Below, piece after piece: positions 1 through 7,446 of a stretch of DNA of 64,000 nt. This DNA comes from JAGQRJ01 sp041402045 (GTDB taxonomy: Bacteria > Planctomycetota > J058), in the NCBI GenBank assembly GCA_041402045.1, contig JAWKSZ010000037.1, forward strand, positions 12,747 through 76,746, read 5' to 3'. Position 1 is the first letter of the stretch, and every line of letters begins with the position of its first letter. Made by a program: the position numbers and the translations under genes. Under the pieces are notes generated by a model, which worked only from the letters and a program-made list of their open reading frames with translations, was not told the origin of the DNA and did not search any database.

Positions 1-755
1 TGCCCTGGATCAACCTGTTGCTCGCGGCGCCCTGCGTGGGGCTCCTCTCGGTGATCCTACCCCTGGGGTTCCTGGGCTGCGCCGCCGCGCTGCTCCTCCC
101 CGAGGCCTGGGCACCCACCTGCCTCGCGCCGGCAGACGCGTTGGCTCAGGCGTTGGTCGCCCTCGTGCGCGCGGCGGGGCAAACCGGCGCGTGGAGCTGG
201 ATCCCTGCTCCCGAGCGCGCGAGCGCTGCGCTCGGCCTGGGCCTGCTCCTGCTGGCGGGCGTTCGGCGCCGGGATCGTGCCCGGTGGCGTGCCCTCGCCG
301 TCGCAGGGACCCTCGCGCTGCTGCTGAGTTTCGCCCCCGCGCCGCGGGCGGAGCTCGTCCTGCGCCTGGATCCGCGCCGCAGCTCCGGGTGCCTGGTCGC
401 AGACGGGCGCCTGTGGACCTGGGGCAGCCCGGCGCCCCGGCGGGTTCGCCGCTGGCGCGAGGAGCTGGGCCGGCCCTGGTCCTGGACTCGCCTGGGGGCG
501 GGGGCGGTCTCCGTCGAGACCGCCCTGGGCAGGGTGGTGGTGAGCCAGGACGGGAGCGCGCCGGGCACGGGACCCGTCGCCTTGCTGGTGATCCCGAGGC
601 GCCTGTCGAAGGCCGCCCTGCGCCGGCTCCTCGAGCGGACTCGGCCTGCGCGAGTGTGGGCGCCGTCCTCTGCCATGGGGGAGCTCGACGCGGTGCCCCA
701 CGTAACCCATTTCCCTCCACGCGGGGAGGGAACGTTGAGCGTCCGAGGGCCGTAA
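1..755 (+). CDS. ComEC/Rec2-family DNA uptake channel, C-terminal part (5' end outside window)
   Basis: The frame is open from the window edge, so the start lies upstream. The first visible residues (PWINLLLAAPCVGLLSVILP) match the last part of the Competence domain of ComEC, the inner-membrane channel for single-stranded DNA uptake. About three hydrophobic segments follow, then a soluble tail of about 140 residues. In many ComEC proteins that tail is a metallo-beta-lactamase domain. Here the order of elements is vaguely kept (LLVIPRRLSKAALRRLLERT resembles the region after the metal site), but no HxHxDH-type metal ligands are visible, so the hydrolase domain looks degenerate. A polytopic protein of another family is possible but less likely. 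Confidence 0.65.
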   Translation, partial: PWINLLLAAPCVGLLSVILPLGFLGCAAALLLPEAWAPTCLAPADALAQALVALVRAAGQTGAWSWIPAPERASAALGLGLLLLAGVRRRDRARWRALAVAGTLALLLSFAPAPRAELVLRLDPRRSSGCLVADGRLWTWGSPAPRRVRRWREELGRPWSWTRLGAGAVSVETALGRVVVSQDGSAPGTGPVALLVIPRRLSKAALRRLLERTRPARVWAPSSAMGELDAVPHVTHFPPRGEGTLSVRGP

Positions 756-805
756 GTGACCGTCGAAATAAAGGTTGCGGATATAGGCCGGACCGCGCGA
801 TCTGC

Positions 806-811
806 TATCCT
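806..811 (+). promoter_or_regulatory. -10 box (TATCCT) 6 nt before a GTG start; leaderless candidate
   Basis: TATCCT ends 6 nt before the GTG of the kinase gene, the usual distance from a -10 box to the transcription start. No Shine-Dalgarno sequence fits in between. No good -35 box lies 16-18 nt upstream; TTGCGG at 775-780 is too far. The same arrangement recurs before trmH-like, hslV and the FHA gene. Confidence 0.4.
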
Positions 812-817
812 GCGCGC

Positions 818-2617
818 GTGGACGAGACCGAGACCGGTAAGGTGCTCCGCGGTCGTTACCGGCTCCAGGGACAACTGGGGCGCGGGGGCATGGGCGCGGT
901 CTACCTAGGATGGGACTCGCTCAAGGCCTGCACGGTCGCGGTCAAGGAGCTGCGGCCCGAATACGCGGCCGACGAGCTGCTGCGTCGGCGCTTCGAACGC
1001 GAGGCGGCGACCGCCGCCAAGCTGTTCGAGAATCTGCACGTGGTCACGGTCCACGACTTCTTCGCCGAGGGACCCACCCACTACATCATCATGGAGCACC
1101 TCCGCGGCGGGACGCTCCTGGACCGCATGCAGGACGCACCCGACGGGCGCATGGACGTGCCCTCGGTGCTCGAGATCGGCCGGCAAGCTGCCCTCGGGCT
1201 GCATGGGGCCCACGAAATGGGGCTCGTGCACCGGGACATCAAGCCCGGCAACCTGCTGTTCGACGACGAGGGCGTGGTCAAGATCGCGGACTTCGGCGTG
1301 GTGCGGGTCAGTCAAGACGACATGACCCAGCTCACGAGCATGGGCGGGCACCCGGGGACCCTGGTCTACATGTCGCCGGAGCAGATCGACGGTGCCGAGG
1401 TCGACGGGCGCAGCGACGTCTACAGCCTGGCTGCCGTCCTCTACGAGTGCCTCTCGGGGGTGCGCTACTTCGAGCGCCCCGCCATGCGCCGCAACGACCG
1501 CGCCGTGATGGAGGCGATCTGCGAGCAGCCCGCGGTCCCGCTGCGCAAACGCGTGCCCTACGTCTCCCCCGAGGTCGAGGCGCTGGTCGGCGACGCGCTC
1601 TCGAAGGATCAGCGTCAACGACTCAACGCGCTGGACTTCGCGCACGCGATCGCAGAGCTCCAGCGGCAGCCGAGGTCGGCCCCCACGATCACGCCCCCCA
1701 GCCGGCGCGTGCCGCGGATCCGCGACAAGCAGACTCGCGCGGGCGCGGTGGACACCCAGACCCACCCCCACGCCCGGGGCGAGCGCGTGGATACGACCCG
1801 CCCCTACACCCGGCGCTCCCAGCGGGTCGCGCCCTTGACGCCGGGCAACGTCGAGCGCCGTGACGTGGACCAGGCCCCCATGGTGAGGCTCCCTGCGGGG
1901 ACCTTCACCATGGGCAGCGCGGAGGCGTCGGACGAAATGCCGCCGCGGCGGGTCACGCTCCCCGCGTTCCTGATCGATCGCGTGCCGGTGACCGTGGGGC
2001 GCTATCGCCGCTTCCTCGAGTCCATCGAGGCCGAGGGCGCGCCGAGGATTCCGCTGATCCGGCGCCTGTTCGGCGGCGACAAGGACCACCGCCCGAGCGG
2101 CTGGGGGAGCGCCGAGTTCCACGAGCTCTGCCCGACCGACGACCACCCGATCGTGCTCGTGGACTGGTTCGACGCCTACGTCTACGCGCGCTGGGCCGGC
2201 GCTCGGCTACCGACCGAGGCGGAGTGGGAGCGCAGCGCGCGGGGGCTCGCCGACGTGCGGCGGTTCCCCTGGGGCGACGAGGACGTGGACGAAGAGCGCG
2301 CCGTGTTCGGCCGCCGGACGTCCGGGCCCGATCCCGTCGGCACGCGACCCCGCGGCACGAGCCCGGAGGGGGTCCAGGACCTGGCGGGCAACGTGTGGGA
2401 GTGGTGCGGCGACCGCTACGACGCCAGCGCCTACCGTCAGCTCCCCAGCGAGAACCCCCACCTGGCCATGACCACCGACGCGCGCGTGCGCGCGGTGAAG
2501 CGGGGCGGCTCGTGGACCAACGCGCCTCAGAGCCTGCGGGTCAGCAAGCGCGGGTTCGAGCTCCTCGCGACCCGGCGGCCGAACCTTGGCTTTCGTTGTG
2601 CGGTGGAGGTGCGGTGA
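818..2617 (+). CDS. Ser/Thr protein kinase fused to an FGE-sulfatase (SUMF1-like) domain
   Basis: A 599-residue two-domain protein. The N-terminal half is a Hanks-type kinase with all key motifs: glycine loop GRGGMGAVY near residue 20, VAVKEL lysine, HRDIKPGN (catalytic Asp near 140), DFG near 158, and an SPEQ variant of APE. A basic Thr/Arg-rich linker of about 70 residues follows, with no membrane segment. From about residue 353 comes a formylglycine-generating-enzyme-like domain (LPAGTFTMGS, LPTEAEWE, GNVWEWC, RGGSW, LGFRC). The active-site cysteines that follow RGGS in true FGE are absent, so it probably binds ligand or protein rather than oxidising a sulfatase. The GTG start was chosen because it precedes the kinase fold directly and has a -10 box 6 nt upstream. 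The 3' end overlaps the next gene by GTGA. Confidence 0.9.
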   Translation: MDETETGKVLRGRYRLQGQLGRGGMGAVYLGWDSLKACTVAVKELRPEYAADELLRRRFEREAATAAKLFENLHVVTVHDFFAEGPTHYIIMEHLRGGTLLDRMQDAPDGRMDVPSVLEIGRQAALGLHGAHEMGLVHRDIKPGNLLFDDEGVVKIADFGVVRVSQDDMTQLTSMGGHPGTLVYMSPEQIDGAEVDGRSDVYSLAAVLYECLSGVRYFERPAMRRNDRAVMEAICEQPAVPLRKRVPYVSPEVEALVGDALSKDQRQRLNALDFAHAIAELQRQPRSAPTITPPSRRVPRIRDKQTRAGAVDTQTHPHARGERVDTTRPYTRRSQRVAPLTPGNVERRDVDQAPMVRLPAGTFTMGSAEASDEMPPRRVTLPAFLIDRVPVTVGRYRRFLESIEAEGAPRIPLIRRLFGGDKDHRPSGWGSAEFHELCPTDDHPIVLVDWFDAYVYARWAGARLPTEAEWERSARGLADVRRFPWGDEDVDEERAVFGRRTSGPDPVGTRPRGTSPEGVQDLAGNVWEWCGDRYDASAYRQLPSENPHLAMTTDARVRAVKRGGSWTNAPQSLRVSKRGFELLATRRPNLGFRCAVEVR

Positions 2618-3336
2618 GTCCGCCCTGGAACAGCAAGTCGTTCGAGTTCGACCGCGAGGCGTTCTCAGGGCGCGTCCCGCTGTTCCCCCTGCCGCGCACG
2701 GTGTTGCTCCCGGGGAGCTTGATCCCGCTGCACGTGTTCGAGCCGCGCTACCGCGTCATGATCAAGGACGCCCTCGCTGGCGAGCGCCTGATCGGGCTGG
2801 CCCTGCTGCGGCCCGGCTACGAGGAGGGCTATCACGGCGCCCCCGAGATCGAGCCCTGGGTCGGGGTCGGGCGCTTGCTCGCCGAGGAGCAGCTCGACGA
2901 CGGTCGCTACAACGTGCTCGTGCTGGGCGTGGCCCGGGGGAAGGTCGTCGAGGAGGACCGCACGCGGCCGTACCGTGTGGCGGGGCTCGAGCTGCCCCCC
3001 GAGCTCCCGGCGACGTCGACGGAGGTCGCGAGCTGGGGCGCCGCCCTGCTGCGGGCCTTGGAGACCACGCCGCCGCGCTTCGTGCGCGACCCGAGCCGAC
3101 TCGACCAGCTGCGGACCAGCCTCGAGGTGCCCCTCGACCCCGCGCGCTTCGGGGCGGTGGTGGACCTCGCGGGGGGCTCCCTGCACCTGGGGGTCACGGA
3201 GCGCCAACGCCTGCTCGCCGCTGCCCAACCCTACGAGCGGGTGCGGACCTTGCAGGAGATCGCCGAGTCGCGCCAGCGTGAGCTGGCGCTGCTGCCCGGC
3301 GTCCGCCCCTGGCGTCACGGCTTCAGCCGGAACTGA
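2614..3336 (+). CDS. LON substrate-binding-domain protein
   Basis: A 240-residue protein made of a LON N-terminal (substrate-binding) domain without the AAA or protease parts. Diagnostic stretches are VPLFPLPRTVLLPGSLIPLH followed by VFEPRYRVMI near the N-terminus, then GVGRLLAEEQLDDGRYNVLV and GVARGKV. Stand-alone LON-domain proteins are common in high-GC bacteria and their role is unsettled; substrate binding or redox/stress functions have been proposed. The GTG start overlaps the stop of the kinase gene (GTGA), so the two are probably translationally coupled, which suggests a functional link with the kinase-FGE protein. The downstream neighbour is convergent. Confidence 0.85.
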   Translation: MSPPWNSKSFEFDREAFSGRVPLFPLPRTVLLPGSLIPLHVFEPRYRVMIKDALAGERLIGLALLRPGYEEGYHGAPEIEPWVGVGRLLAEEQLDDGRYNVLVLGVARGKVVEEDRTRPYRVAGLELPPELPATSTEVASWGAALLRALETTPPRFVRDPSRLDQLRTSLEVPLDPARFGAVVDLAGGSLHLGVTERQRLLAAAQPYERVRTLQEIAESRQRELALLPGVRPWRHGFSRN

Positions 3337-3397
3337 GCAGGCCGGTTTCAGGGGACCCTTCGCGTTGCTGGGTCGGCCGGTTGAGCCGCCGCGCGCT

Positions 3398-4174
3398 TCA
3401 GCCGGGCGAGTCGGGCCGCGGGCAGAGGGCGTGCAGGCACACGGCGGTGGCTGCCGCCACGTTCAGCGAGTCCACCCCCGGCGCCAGGGGAATCCGCAGG
3501 CGGGTCTCGCACAGCGCCTGGGCGGCCGGGCTCAGGCCCTGGCCCTCGTTCCCTACCACCAACACCCAGCGCGGACCGGGCTCGAGCTCCGCGAGGCGGG
3601 TCTCGCCCTGGGGGGTCGTGGCCAGCCAGCTCCAGCCGGCGAGGCGCTCGTGAGCGCGCTCGAGCGGCTCGAGGCGCAGGTCGAGCTGGAAGCCCAGCCC
3701 CGCTGCGGCGCGGATCGCGCGTCGGGAGAACGGGTCCGCGGACCCAGGCGTGACCACGACCTCCTCGACGCCGAAGGCTCGCGCGTTGCGGATCAAGGCC
3801 CCCAGATTCCGGGGGTCGCTCAAGCCCTCGGCCAGGACCACCCGGTGTCGAAGGCCGGGGGGAGCCGTGGAGGGGAGCGGACGGGGACCCCAGGCTACGG
3901 CTCCTCGGCGGAGGGGGAACCCCACCACCTCGCGGATCACGGCGATCGGCGCGAGGTAGGCCGCCGTCCCCGAGGGCAGGTCGGCCTCGAGCCGCGGCCA
4001 GCGCTCAGGGGTGGTCAACACGCCCAGCACGGGGTGGCGGCTCCTGAGCCAGCGCGTCACGGCGAGCTCGCTCTCGGCGACCACGTGCGGCTCCCCCTCC
4101 GCGCCTCGCTGGGGGAGGTTACGGAACGGGTCGAGCCGGGGATCGGTCGGATCGAAGAGTTCGACGGGAGCCAC
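3398..4174 (-). CDS. SpoU/TrmH-family RNA 2'-O-methyltransferase
   Basis: A 258-residue SPOUT-class methyltransferase that would transfer methyl from SAM to a ribose 2'-OH in tRNA or 23S rRNA. The three SpoU motifs are present: LSDPRNLGALIRNA (residues about 118-131, catalytic Arg in RN), VVGNEGQGL (about 207-215) and LRIPLAPGVDSLNVAAA (about 228-245, the knot). The N-terminal 100 residues resemble the substrate-binding domain of RlmB/TsnR-like enzymes, but which nucleotide is modified cannot be read from sequence. The start is GTG, 6 nt after a TAGGCT box on the same strand, with no Shine-Dalgarno. It converges on the LON-domain gene and diverges from the lipoprotein gene. Confidence 0.88.
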   Translation of the reverse strand: MAPVELFDPTDPRLDPFRNLPQRGAEGEPHVVAESELAVTRWLRSRHPVLGVLTTPERWPRLEADLPSGTAAYLAPIAVIREVVGFPLRRGAVAWGPRPLPSTAPPGLRHRVVLAEGLSDPRNLGALIRNARAFGVEEVVVTPGSADPFSRRAIRAAAGLGFQLDLRLEPLERAHERLAGWSWLATTPQGETRLAELEPGPRWVLVVGNEGQGLSPAAQALCETRLRIPLAPGVDSLNVAAATAVCLHALCPRPDSPG

Positions 4175-4180
4175 GTCACC

Positions 4181-4186
4181 AGCCTA
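4181..4186 (-). promoter_or_regulatory. -10 box (TAGGCT) before a leaderless GTG start
   Basis: On the minus strand TAGGCT is followed by GGTGAC and then the GTG of the methyltransferase gene. The 6-nt gap places the expected transcription start on the start codon. No -35 match is seen at the correct distance. Confidence 0.35.
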
Positions 4187-4245
4187 CCCGCGCCGCTGGC
4201 TGGCGAGGCTCGGCGGCGGGAGGTATCACCGGAGAGAGGTATCGC

Positions 4246-4644
4246 ATGCGCGCTTGGATCTTGGCCTTGATCGTGGTCGCCTGCACCGCGGGGTGCCCTG
4301 CCCCGGACGGTCCCGCTCAGGTCGCGGCGAGCCTGAACCTCGACTCCCCCGACGTCCCGCGGCCGCTCAAGGTCGGGGACAGCGCGAGCCTGAACCTGAC
4401 CCTCAAGCGCGGCGAGGTGGGGCAGCTGTTCCAACCGGGCGCGTTCCTGGCCGACGACAAGCAGCAGCGACTCACCCAGTGGCACTCCAAGCCCGAGGGC
4501 GTGGTCCGCTTCGACGACGACGGCAGCCGTGTCGTGTTCGAGGCCCCGGGCGAGGTCGAGGTGTGGGCGAGCTGGTCCGACGACGACGGGACGCCCCTGA
4601 CCAGCAACGCCCTGCGCTTCTCGGTCGACCACTCCGCCGAGTAG
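4246..4644 (+). CDS. Predicted lipoprotein, unknown function
   Basis: A 132-residue protein with a lipoprotein signal: MRAWILALIVVACTAGC, where TAGC is the lipobox and the Cys would be lipidated. The mature part (about 115 residues) is rich in beta-prone sequence and aspartate, for example VGDSASLNLTLKRGEV and VRFDDDGSRVVFEAPGEVEV. This resembles an Ig-like or bacterial Ig2-type sandwich, but I do not recognise the family. The ATG start gives a normal signal peptide. The next gene on the same strand also encodes an envelope protein. Confidence 0.7.
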   Translation: MRAWILALIVVACTAGCPAPDGPAQVAASLNLDSPDVPRPLKVGDSASLNLTLKRGEVGQLFQPGAFLADDKQQRLTQWHSKPEGVVRFDDDGSRVVFEAPGEVEVWASWSDDDGTPLTSNALRFSVDHSAE

Positions 4645-4676
4645 TCCCTCGGCGCCCCCCTCGCTGCGTGGCGCGC

Positions 4677-4682
4677 TATGAT
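4677..4682 (+). promoter_or_regulatory. -10 box candidate (TATGAT)
   Basis: TATGAT matches the sigma-70 -10 consensus at five of six bases and lies 20 nt before the ATG of the next gene. A strong ribosome site, GAGGAGGGG, sits between them. No clear -35 box is visible upstream. Confidence 0.4.
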
Positions 4683-4702
4683 CGGCCGCCCGAGGAGGGG
4701 TC

Positions 4703-5635
4703 ATGGCTGAGCCGCCGCTCAAGTTCACCGGTTTCCTGTGCCTGGTGGTCACCTGCTTGCTCGTGGGGCTGATCGCGCGCAACGCGCTTCGCGACGACGG
4801 GGCGATCGCCGTTCCCCAGGTGGGGTCCGAGGTCGCGACGACTCCGACCCCCGACCCTGAGCTGCCCGAGGGTCACCCGCCGACGACGCCTCAGCGCGAG
4901 ACCCCGCCGGTGCCCTACGCCAGCACCGACGACGGCGCCGGCGAGCGGGTCGAGGCCCCCGAGGACGGCACGCGTCGCGACGGGCGCGAGCCGCTGCGGG
5001 TGCTGAAGGAGGGCTTCTCGATCCTGCTGCCGCCTCAGACCAAGCACCGCATGGCTCAGGAAGGACCGACTTTCATCCTCTCCTTGACCCTCGACAACCA
5101 ACCGGACTTCCTCACGATCTACTCGCGCAAGCTGTTCCCCTGGAGTCAGGTGGAGGACATCCTCTCCCGCTACGACCCCTACACCGAGGGCGAGCGAATC
5201 ACGACCGAGGGCGGTGTGGATCTCGCCCTGGCAGGCGGACGCTGGAGCGCTCCCGACGACAAGAGCTTCGTGGTGGTGCGCGGCAATCGCCTCTACCGCT
5301 TCGAGGCCGCGGGCTTCGGCGCGGACTTCCCTGAGCAGGTGGCGCTGCTCAACGGCGTCGAGTTCCTCGAGTTGCCCAGCTTCACCGAGCGGCTCAAGCA
5401 GAAGTACGGCCTGACCGACGAGCAACTCCAGGGCCCCGCCCCCCAGAAGGTCGACGCGAAGGTCAAGGAGCTCGTCGAGCAGTTGAGCAACCTCCGCGGC
5501 GGCTTGCCCGACGTGATCCGGCGCCCGATCGAGTACTACAAGGCCGGGGACGTGAACTACCGCGACATGCTGCTCCTGCAGGACTACCTGCAGGAAGTCG
5601 CGGACGTCGTCGCCAAGAGCCTGCGCCAGCACTAG
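4703..5635 (+). CDS. Single-pass membrane-anchored protein, unknown function
   Basis: A 310-residue protein with one N-terminal membrane anchor (FTGFLCLVVTCLLVGLIA, about residues 8-25) and a large C-terminal domain on the outer face of the inner membrane. Residues 35-95 are a Pro/Thr/Glu-rich linker. The folded part begins near residue 95 (LRVLKEGFSILLPPQTK) and resembles PsbP/DUF-type domains that recur in envelope proteins (FSILLP, FLTIYSRKL, VVRGNRLYRFEAAG). The C-terminal 80 residues look helical. No catalytic motif is recognised. The start has an excellent GAGGAGGGG ribosome site. It ends just before a long hairpin and the repeat region. Confidence 0.7.
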   Translation: MAEPPLKFTGFLCLVVTCLLVGLIARNALRDDGAIAVPQVGSEVATTPTPDPELPEGHPPTTPQRETPPVPYASTDDGAGERVEAPEDGTRRDGREPLRVLKEGFSILLPPQTKHRMAQEGPTFILSLTLDNQPDFLTIYSRKLFPWSQVEDILSRYDPYTEGERITTEGGVDLALAGGRWSAPDDKSFVVVRGNRLYRFEAAGFGADFPEQVALLNGVEFLELPSFTERLKQKYGLTDEQLQGPAPQKVDAKVKELVEQLSNLRGGLPDVIRRPIEYYKAGDVNYRDMLLLQDYLQEVADVVAKSLRQH

Positions 5636-5641
5636 TTTCTG

Positions 5642-5662
5642 GGGGGCCTGTCCCAGGCCCCC
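5642..5662. terminator. Perfect 9-bp hairpin after the membrane-protein gene
   Basis: GGGGGCCTG and CAGGCCCCC pair perfectly around a TCC loop, 6 nt after the upstream stop codon. There is no following T-run, so it may be an RNA-stabilising hairpin or a weak terminator rather than a classical one. A second small stem (GGGGC AAA GCCCC) follows at 5671-5683. Confidence 0.45.
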
Positions 5663-5767
5663 TCGGGCTCGGGGCAAAGCCCCTCGCCCTCACCCCACAG
5701 GGCGCGCTCGCGGCTGCGCCGCTCGCGCGGGGAGGCCCGGGGACGGGCCTCGTCCCGCGCTGCGCGA

Positions 5768-5790
5768 GGGACATTCGCGGGCTTCGCCCG
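5768..5790 (+). repeat. Left copy of a 23-bp direct repeat flanking the repeat array
   Basis: This 23-bp sequence, beginning GGGACATTCGCG, recurs without mismatch at 6103-6125 on the other side of the 9-bp array. It contains the small hairpin CGGGC-TTC-GCCCG. The flanks are also similar (GCGCGA against GCGCG just upstream). Confidence 0.85.
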
Positions 5791-5800
5791 CTCATGCTTC

Positions 5801-6094
5801 CCGCCCGCTCCGCCCGCTCCGCCCGCTCCGCCGCTCCGTCCGCTCCGCCCGCTCCGCCGCTCCGTCCGCTCCGCCCGCTCCGCCCGCTCCGCCCGCCCGC
5901 CTGCTCCGCCTGCTTCGCCGCCCGCCGCTCCGCCCGCTCCGCCCGCTCCGCCCGCTCCGCCCGCTCCGCCGCTCCGCCCGCTCCGCCCTGCTTCGCCGCT
6001 CCGCCCGCTCCGCCGCTCCGCCCGCTCCGCCCGCTCCGCCCGCTCCGCCCGCTCCGCCCGCTCCGCCCGCTCCGCCGCTCCGTCCGCTCCGCCT
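5801..6094. repeat. Degenerate tandem array of a 9-bp unit (CGCTCCGCC)
   Basis: About 295 bp consist almost wholly of CGCTCCGCC units, interrupted by shorter 6-bp units (CCGCTC CCGCTC type junctions) and a few C-to-T variants such as CGTCCGCTC and CCTGCTTCGCC. One strand is almost free of G outside the CG steps. Both strands are open by chance and would encode Arg/Ser/Ala/Pro or Gly/Arg/Ala/Glu low-complexity peptides, with no ribosome site. The unit is far shorter than a CRISPR repeat and has no spacers. I interpret it as a slippage-prone intergenic minisatellite. Confidence 0.85.
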
Positions 6095-6102
6095 GCTCGC
6101 GC

Positions 6103-6125
6103 GGGACATTCGCGGGCTTCGCCCG
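6103..6125 (+). repeat. Right copy of the 23-bp direct repeat
   Basis: Identical to 5768-5790. It lies 7 bp before the stop codon of the convergent rsmB-like gene, so its CGGGC-TTC-GCCCG stem could also act as the terminator of that gene. The pair brackets the minisatellite exactly. This suggests either that the array expanded inside a hairpin repeat or that two copies of a dispersed element recombined. Confidence 0.85.
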
Positions 6126-6132
6126 ACGGGCC

Positions 6133-7446
6133 TCAGCGCCCGGTGGGCTCCAGGCGGGCGAGGTAGCCGCCGTCGCCGCCGTCGGGGCGGGGGAGCCAGC
6201 GCTCCTCGCGCACGAGCTCCCAGCCCAAGGGCAGGGCTGCGCGCACCAGGTCGCGGCCTTCGGCGGGCTCGATCGAACACACGGAGTAGATCACCCTGCC
6301 CCGCGTGAGGGCGCAGGCGCGTTCCAGGAGCTCGGCCTGGACTCGGGCCAGGCGCTTGACCGCCTGGCCCTCCAGGCGCCAGCGGGCCTCGGGGCGGCGG
6401 CGCAGCACGCCGCTGTTCGAGCAGGGCGCGTCGACCAGGGTCGCGTCGAAGGGGCCCTCGACCTCGACCCGACGACCGTCGCCTGGCGCGCAGCGGACGG
6501 AGCGGAGCCCCAGCCGCTCGCAGGCGCGCTCGACCCGCGCCAGGCGCTGCGCGCTCTTGTCCACCGCCCACACCTCGGCGGCGTCCTCGGCGGCCTCGGC
6601 GATCGCGGTGGTCTTGCCGCCGGGGGCCGCGCACAGGTCGAGCACCCGCTCGCCGGGGGCCGGGTCGACCCAAGCCGCGGCCTGCTGCGCGGTGAGGTCC
6701 TGGACCGTGAACCACCCTTCGCGCCAGGGCTCGCTCTGGTGGAAGCCCGCCCGGCCCCCCTCGAGCCGCAGCGCGAGGGGGTGCCCAGGGACCGTCCCGG
6801 TCTCGACGCCGGCTGCGGCGAGGGCCTCGCGCACCGCCTCGAGGGTGCTGCGGCGCGGGTTGATCCGCGCGAACAGGGGCGGCGGGTCGTTGTGGGCCCA
6901 GCACAGCTCGCGGGCCACGGCTTCGCCCTCGTCCTCGAGCCAGCGCTCGACCAGCTCGTCGGGGTAGCTGTGCAGGATCCCCAGGCGCGCCGCGAGTCGG
7001 CGACCGCTGACCTGGAGCACCGGCTCGCGGAAGCGCAGCGCGCGCTCCCGGGTCAACGGCAGCACGTCGTCGTCGCCGGCGTGAGCGTCGACGGGCTCGA
7101 GGATCGTCTCCTGCAGGAGCTCCAGGGGTCGGGCGACCTTCGACCGGCCCCGCTTGCCCCCCACCAGCTCGGCCGCCTGCTCGATCGCGCGCGCCGGGTC
7201 GGCCTCGCGCCCGAACAGGAGCCGCCAGCCGCCCAGGATCAGCGCGGCCTCGGTCTCGGGCTGACGGCCCTTGAACGCGCGGCGGGCGACGCCGCCCACG
7301 GCTGCGCGGACGCTGCGTCGGTGTCGGATCGCGCCGTGGACCCACGCCGTGAGCCGCGGCGAGCTCTGCCCCCGGAGCTGGTCGCTGACGCGCTGAGGAT
7401 CCTGGAGCAGGCGGTGCGCCCGACGCAGGTCGCCGACCTCGCTCAC
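6133..7446 (-). CDS. RsmB/Sun-family rRNA (cytosine-C5) methyltransferase
   Basis: A 437-residue SAM-dependent RNA m5C methyltransferase. The N-terminal 150 residues form the helical NusB-like domain found in RsmB. The C-terminal half is the Rossmann catalytic domain: VLDLCAAPGGKT (SAM loop, about residue 269), VDAPCSNSGVLRRRPEARW (motif IV, about 336) and VIYSVCSIEPAEG (motif VI, catalytic Cys about 389). Both cysteines expected of m5C enzymes are present. RsmB acts on C967 of E. coli 16S rRNA; the exact target here is inferred. The GTG start overlaps the stop of truD by GTGA, so the two RNA-modification genes are translationally coupled. Confidence 0.88.
   Translation of the reverse strand: MSEVGDLRRAHRLLQDPQRVSDQLRGQSSPRLTAWVHGAIRHRRSVRAAVGGVARRAFKGRQPETEAALILGGWRLLFGREADPARAIEQAAELVGGKRGRSKVARPLELLQETILEPVDAHAGDDDVLPLTRERALRFREPVLQVSGRRLAARLGILHSYPDELVERWLEDEGEAVARELCWAHNDPPPLFARINPRRSTLEAVREALAAAGVETGTVPGHPLALRLEGGRAGFHQSEPWREGWFTVQDLTAQQAAAWVDPAPGERVLDLCAAPGGKTTAIAEAAEDAAEVWAVDKSAQRLARVERACERLGLRSVRCAPGDGRRVEVEGPFDATLVDAPCSNSGVLRRRPEARWRLEGQAVKRLARVQAELLERACALTRGRVIYSVCSIEPAEGRDLVRAALPLGWELVREERWLPRPDGGDGGYLARLEPTGR

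Noticed and set aside
5801..6094. CRISPR array
   Set aside because: The unit is 9 bp, tandem and without unique spacers, and no cas gene is nearby.
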